From positions 1-9,480 of the forward strand of contig CAMPIC010000071.1 in NCBI GenBank assembly GCA_946886185.1: a DNA stretch of 9,480 nucleotides, in the 5' to 3' direction. The notes beneath the pieces were generated by a model, which saw only the letters and a list, made by a program, of their open reading frames with translations, searched no databases and had not been told where the DNA came from. Position 1 is the first letter of the stretch; each line of letters opens with the position of its first letter. Below are positions 5,693-9,480 of this stretch, piece after piece. The position numbers and the translations under genes were made by a program. This stretch comes from an uncultured bacterium. GTDB lineage: Bacteria; Eisenbacteria; RBG-16-71-46; CAIMUX01.

Positions 5693-5702
5693 CGGAGGGT
5701 CC

Positions 5703-6848
5703 ATGAAGTTCTCCCTGGTCCAAAGCGAGCTGTATCGCAGCCTGCAAATGGTGGCGGGGGTCGTACCCGCCCGGAGCAACATTCAAGGTCTGAGCTCCGT
5801 GCGCATCGAAGCGACCTCCGACGGCCTCCTGAGCTTCATGGGAACCGACCTCGATACGTTCCTCGTCAACAACGCGCGGGGAACGGTGGCTGAGCCCGGG
5901 GTGGTGACAGTCCCGGCGCGACGTTTTCTGGACGTGGTCAAAGAGTTGCCCGCCGATGTGGTGGAGATCCATTCCACCACGTCAGGCATCTCCATCAGTT
6001 GCGGCCGAGGGCGGTTCCGACTCGTTGGGACCGATCCGGAGGAGTTCCCTCCCGCGCCCGAGATCAACGAGGAGGTCGTCTTTGCGGTGAAAGCGGACGT
6101 CCTCGATCGTTTGATCCGGCAGACCTCGTACGCGGTCACCACTGATTTCACCCGCGCCGAGCTCACGGCCGTCTTCGTAAAGGCGAGCAATGGACAACTG
6201 AGCTTCACGGCCACCGATAGCCATCGCTTGGCGAGGGCTACCGACGATCAGGACTATCCCGATTGGGGTGGAATCCTGGTGCCGCCCAAAGCGCTCGCGC
6301 TCGTCCAGAGGCAGCTGCCGGAAGCGATGGAATCGGTCTCCCTCAGCACCAGCAAGCGGTACTGCCTGTTCAATCTCGGGAACAGCCGACTCTATACGCG
6401 TTTGCTCGACGGCACCTACCCGCCCGTGGACGACGTGATTCCGAAGAACAACGACAAGAAAGCGATCGTATCGCGGGAGCCTTTCATGGCCGCGCTGCGC
6501 CGAGTCGCGGTGTTGAGCGAGTCGAACACGCGACAGGTGAAATTGTCCCTCTCGTCCGGTTCGCTGCGCCTCACCGTTCAGACTCAAAACGTCGGGGAGG
6601 GGGACGACACGATCCCCGCGCAGTACGAGGGTGACGAATTCCACATCGGGTACAACGCGAATTACCTCCTCGATCTTCTCCGTACCATGGAAGCCGAAGA
6701 GGTACAGCTCGCTTTCCAGGGGCCGACCACAGCGGGAGTGTTCACGCCGGTGGCGGAGAATCCCGATCTCTTCTGCTTGGTGATGCCGCTTCGCTTGCCG
6801 GGAACGGAGCTGGCGGGTGGAGGAGTCTCGGCATCGGCTCAACGCTGA
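5703..6848 (+). CDS. dnaN: DNA polymerase III sliding clamp, beta subunit
   Basis: DnaN forms the ring-shaped dimer that tethers DNA polymerase III and other factors to DNA. The 381-aa protein shows three clamp domains at about 1-120, 128-245 and 246-365. Recognisable landmarks are MKFSLVQSEL at the N-terminus, LPADVVEIHS near 82-91, TDSHRLA at 171-177 (TDGHRLA in E. coli), DGTYPPV at 236-242, and the C-terminal MPLRL at 361-365, which forms part of the partner-binding pocket. The ATG at 5703 is chosen because GGAGGG (5694-5699) lies just upstream and the protein then starts like other clamps; a TTG at 5652 in the same frame would add 17 unmatched residues. A 16-residue Gly/Ser/Ala tail extends past MPLRL, where E. 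coli DnaN stops. The downstream gene starts 27 nt later. Confidence 0.98.
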   Translation: MKFSLVQSELYRSLQMVAGVVPARSNIQGLSSVRIEATSDGLLSFMGTDLDTFLVNNARGTVAEPGVVTVPARRFLDVVKELPADVVEIHSTTSGISISCGRGRFRLVGTDPEEFPPAPEINEEVVFAVKADVLDRLIRQTSYAVTTDFTRAELTAVFVKASNGQLSFTATDSHRLARATDDQDYPDWGGILVPPKALALVQRQLPEAMESVSLSTSKRYCLFNLGNSRLYTRLLDGTYPPVDDVIPKNNDKKAIVSREPFMAALRRVAVLSESNTRQVKLSLSSGSLRLTVQTQNVGEGDDTIPAQYEGDEFHIGYNANYLLDLLRTMEAEEVQLAFQGPTTAGVFTPVAENPDLFCLVMPLRLPGTELAGGGVSASAQR

Positions 6849-6861
6849 GACCCACGGTTTG

Positions 6862-6875
6862 GGAGAACTCTCTCC
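6862..6875 (+). promoter_or_regulatory. Ribosome-binding site of the DciA gene inside a potential hairpin
   Basis: GGAGA (6862-6866) is the only plausible Shine-Dalgarno before the TTG at 6876. It is complementary to TCTCC (6871-6875) across a 4-nt loop, so the site could be hidden in a hairpin that ends at the start codon. This would lower initiation unless ribosomes finishing dnaN open it. Confidence 0.45.
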
Positions 6876-9084
<2,209 letters not shown>

Positions 9085-9087
9085 GCG

Positions 9088-9102
9088 GAACGAGAGTCGT
9101 TC
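9088..9102. repeat. Short hairpin just after the gyrB stop
   Basis: GAACGA (9088-9093) and TCGTTC (9097-9102) form a 6-bp stem with a 3-nt loop, 3 nt after the gyrB stop. An alternative stem uses CGAGA (9091-9095) and TCTCG (9101-9105). No T-run follows, so termination is unlikely; mRNA end protection or processing is possible. Confidence 0.4.
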
Positions 9103-9126
9103 TCGATCTCCCGGGAAAGAGAGGAC

Positions 9127-9152
9127 TCGCTCGCGGCCGGCCATGCGAGCGA
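9127..9152. repeat. 8-bp GC-rich inverted repeat between gyrB and gyrA
   Basis: TCGCTCGC (9127-9134) and GCGAGCGA (9145-9152) pair perfectly across a 10-nt loop that itself contains the palindrome GGCCGGCC (9135-9142). No T-run follows. It could be an operator or an mRNA hairpin in the gyrA leader; no known motif is recognised. Confidence 0.45.
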
Positions 9153-9191
9153 ATCGATGTAGAGTGGCCGAAAGAGGCGCGTAGGTAGACG

Positions 9192-9480
9192 ATGGCTGAA
9201 AACGACAAGGTCATATCCGTCCTCATCGAGGACGAGATGAAGAAGTCCTACATCGATTATTCGATGAGCGTGATCGTCTCGCGCGCACTGCCCGACGTGC
9301 GGGACGGTTTGAAGCCGGTGCACCGGCGCATTCTCGTCGCGATGAACGACCTCAACCTCGCTCCCGATCGGCCCTACCGTAAGTCCGCGAAGATCACCGG
9401 CGACGTCACCGGTAACTACCACCCGCACGGAACGGTTGCGGTGTACGACACCTTGGTGCGTCTGGTGCAGGACTTTTCCC
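9192..9480 (+). CDS. gyrA: DNA gyrase subunit A, N-terminal part (cut by window edge)
   Basis: GyrA cleaves and rejoins DNA in the gyrase complex. Ninety-six codons are visible. Family landmarks are [20 protein letters not shown] (13-32), [16 protein letters not shown] (33-48), [21 protein letters not shown] (60-80) and [13 protein letters not shown] (84-96). The catalytic Tyr lies beyond the edge. The start ATG at 9192 follows a modest AGGT (9183-9186). Position next to gyrB supports gyrA rather than parC. Where E. coli has Asp82-Ser83 in HPHGDSAVYD, this protein has Thr81-Val82, while Asp86 (E. coli Asp87) is kept; these positions line the quinolone pocket. The 107-nt gap before the gene contains two hairpins and no clear promoter. 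Confidence 0.96.
   Translation, partial: MAENDKVISVLIEDEMKKSYIDYSMSVIVSRALPDVRDGLKPVHRRILVAMNDLNLAPDRPYRKSAKITGDVTGNYHPHGTVAVYDTLVRLVQDFS

Larger units (their letters stand above)
5071..5702. other. oriC: dnaA-dnaN intergenic region containing the likely oriC unwinding element
   Basis: No gene is supported in these 632 bp. The first 245 bp hold DnaA-box-like 9-mers leading to a DnaA-trio array and an AT-rich stretch. The layout resembles the B. subtilis basal unwinding system, which is also located between dnaA and dnaN. The rest (5313-5702) contains overlapping inverted repeats at 5485-5526 and a GC-rich hairpin just before the dnaN ribosome-binding site. Origin assignment rests on gene context and motif order; no skew could be calculated by eye. 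Confidence 0.8.

Overview
This window is a bacterial chromosomal replication-origin locus. The leftward (minus-strand) genes are rpmH, rnpA, yidD, yidC and khpB/jag (cut by the left edge). The rightward (plus-strand) genes are dnaA, dnaN, a DciA/DUF721 gene, gyrB and gyrA (cut by the right edge). All genes point away from the central intergenic DNA, so they would be co-directional with forks leaving an origin there. The DNA is GC-rich. YidC is the long form with an N-terminal membrane anchor and a large periplasmic domain, which indicates a diderm (Gram-negative-type) cell. No protein fixes the phylum; an uncultivated GC-rich diderm lineage is a guess only.

Region by region: 1-430 holds the N-terminal part of KhpB/Jag; 449-2098 is YidC insertase; 1959-2321 is YidD, whose reading frame overlaps the yidC start by 140 nt; 2354-2719 is RNase P protein from a TTG start; 2729-2863 is ribosomal protein L34 (44 aa). 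The region 2864-3654 has no convincing gene. It holds candidate divergent promoters, several dyads and DnaA boxes, including one perfect box 25 bp before dnaA. dnaA is at 3655-5070. The region 5071-5702 has no gene either, but carries what looks like the unwinding part of oriC: DnaA-box-like 9-mers, a short C-rich stretch, a perfect (CTA)5 DnaA-trio array at 5266-5280, and an AT-rich stretch. dnaN is at 5703-6848, the DciA-like gene at 6876-7157, gyrB at 7162-9084 and gyrA from 9192.

The genes fall into two functional groups. The left arm combines RNA processing and ribosome supply (L34, RnpA) with membrane-protein insertion (YidD, YidC) and an RNA-binding regulator (KhpB). The right arm supplies initiation (DnaA), the sliding clamp (DnaN), a probable helicase-loading factor (DciA) and supercoiling control (GyrB/GyrA). 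recF, often found between dnaN and gyrB, is absent here.

I found no new multi-gene system. The points most worth a second look are the DnaA-trio origin element, the lack of recF beside dciA, the non-consensus quinolone-pocket residues of GyrA, the long yidD/yidC overlap, the possible sequestration of the dciA ribosome-binding site, and several dyads in the two intergenic regions.
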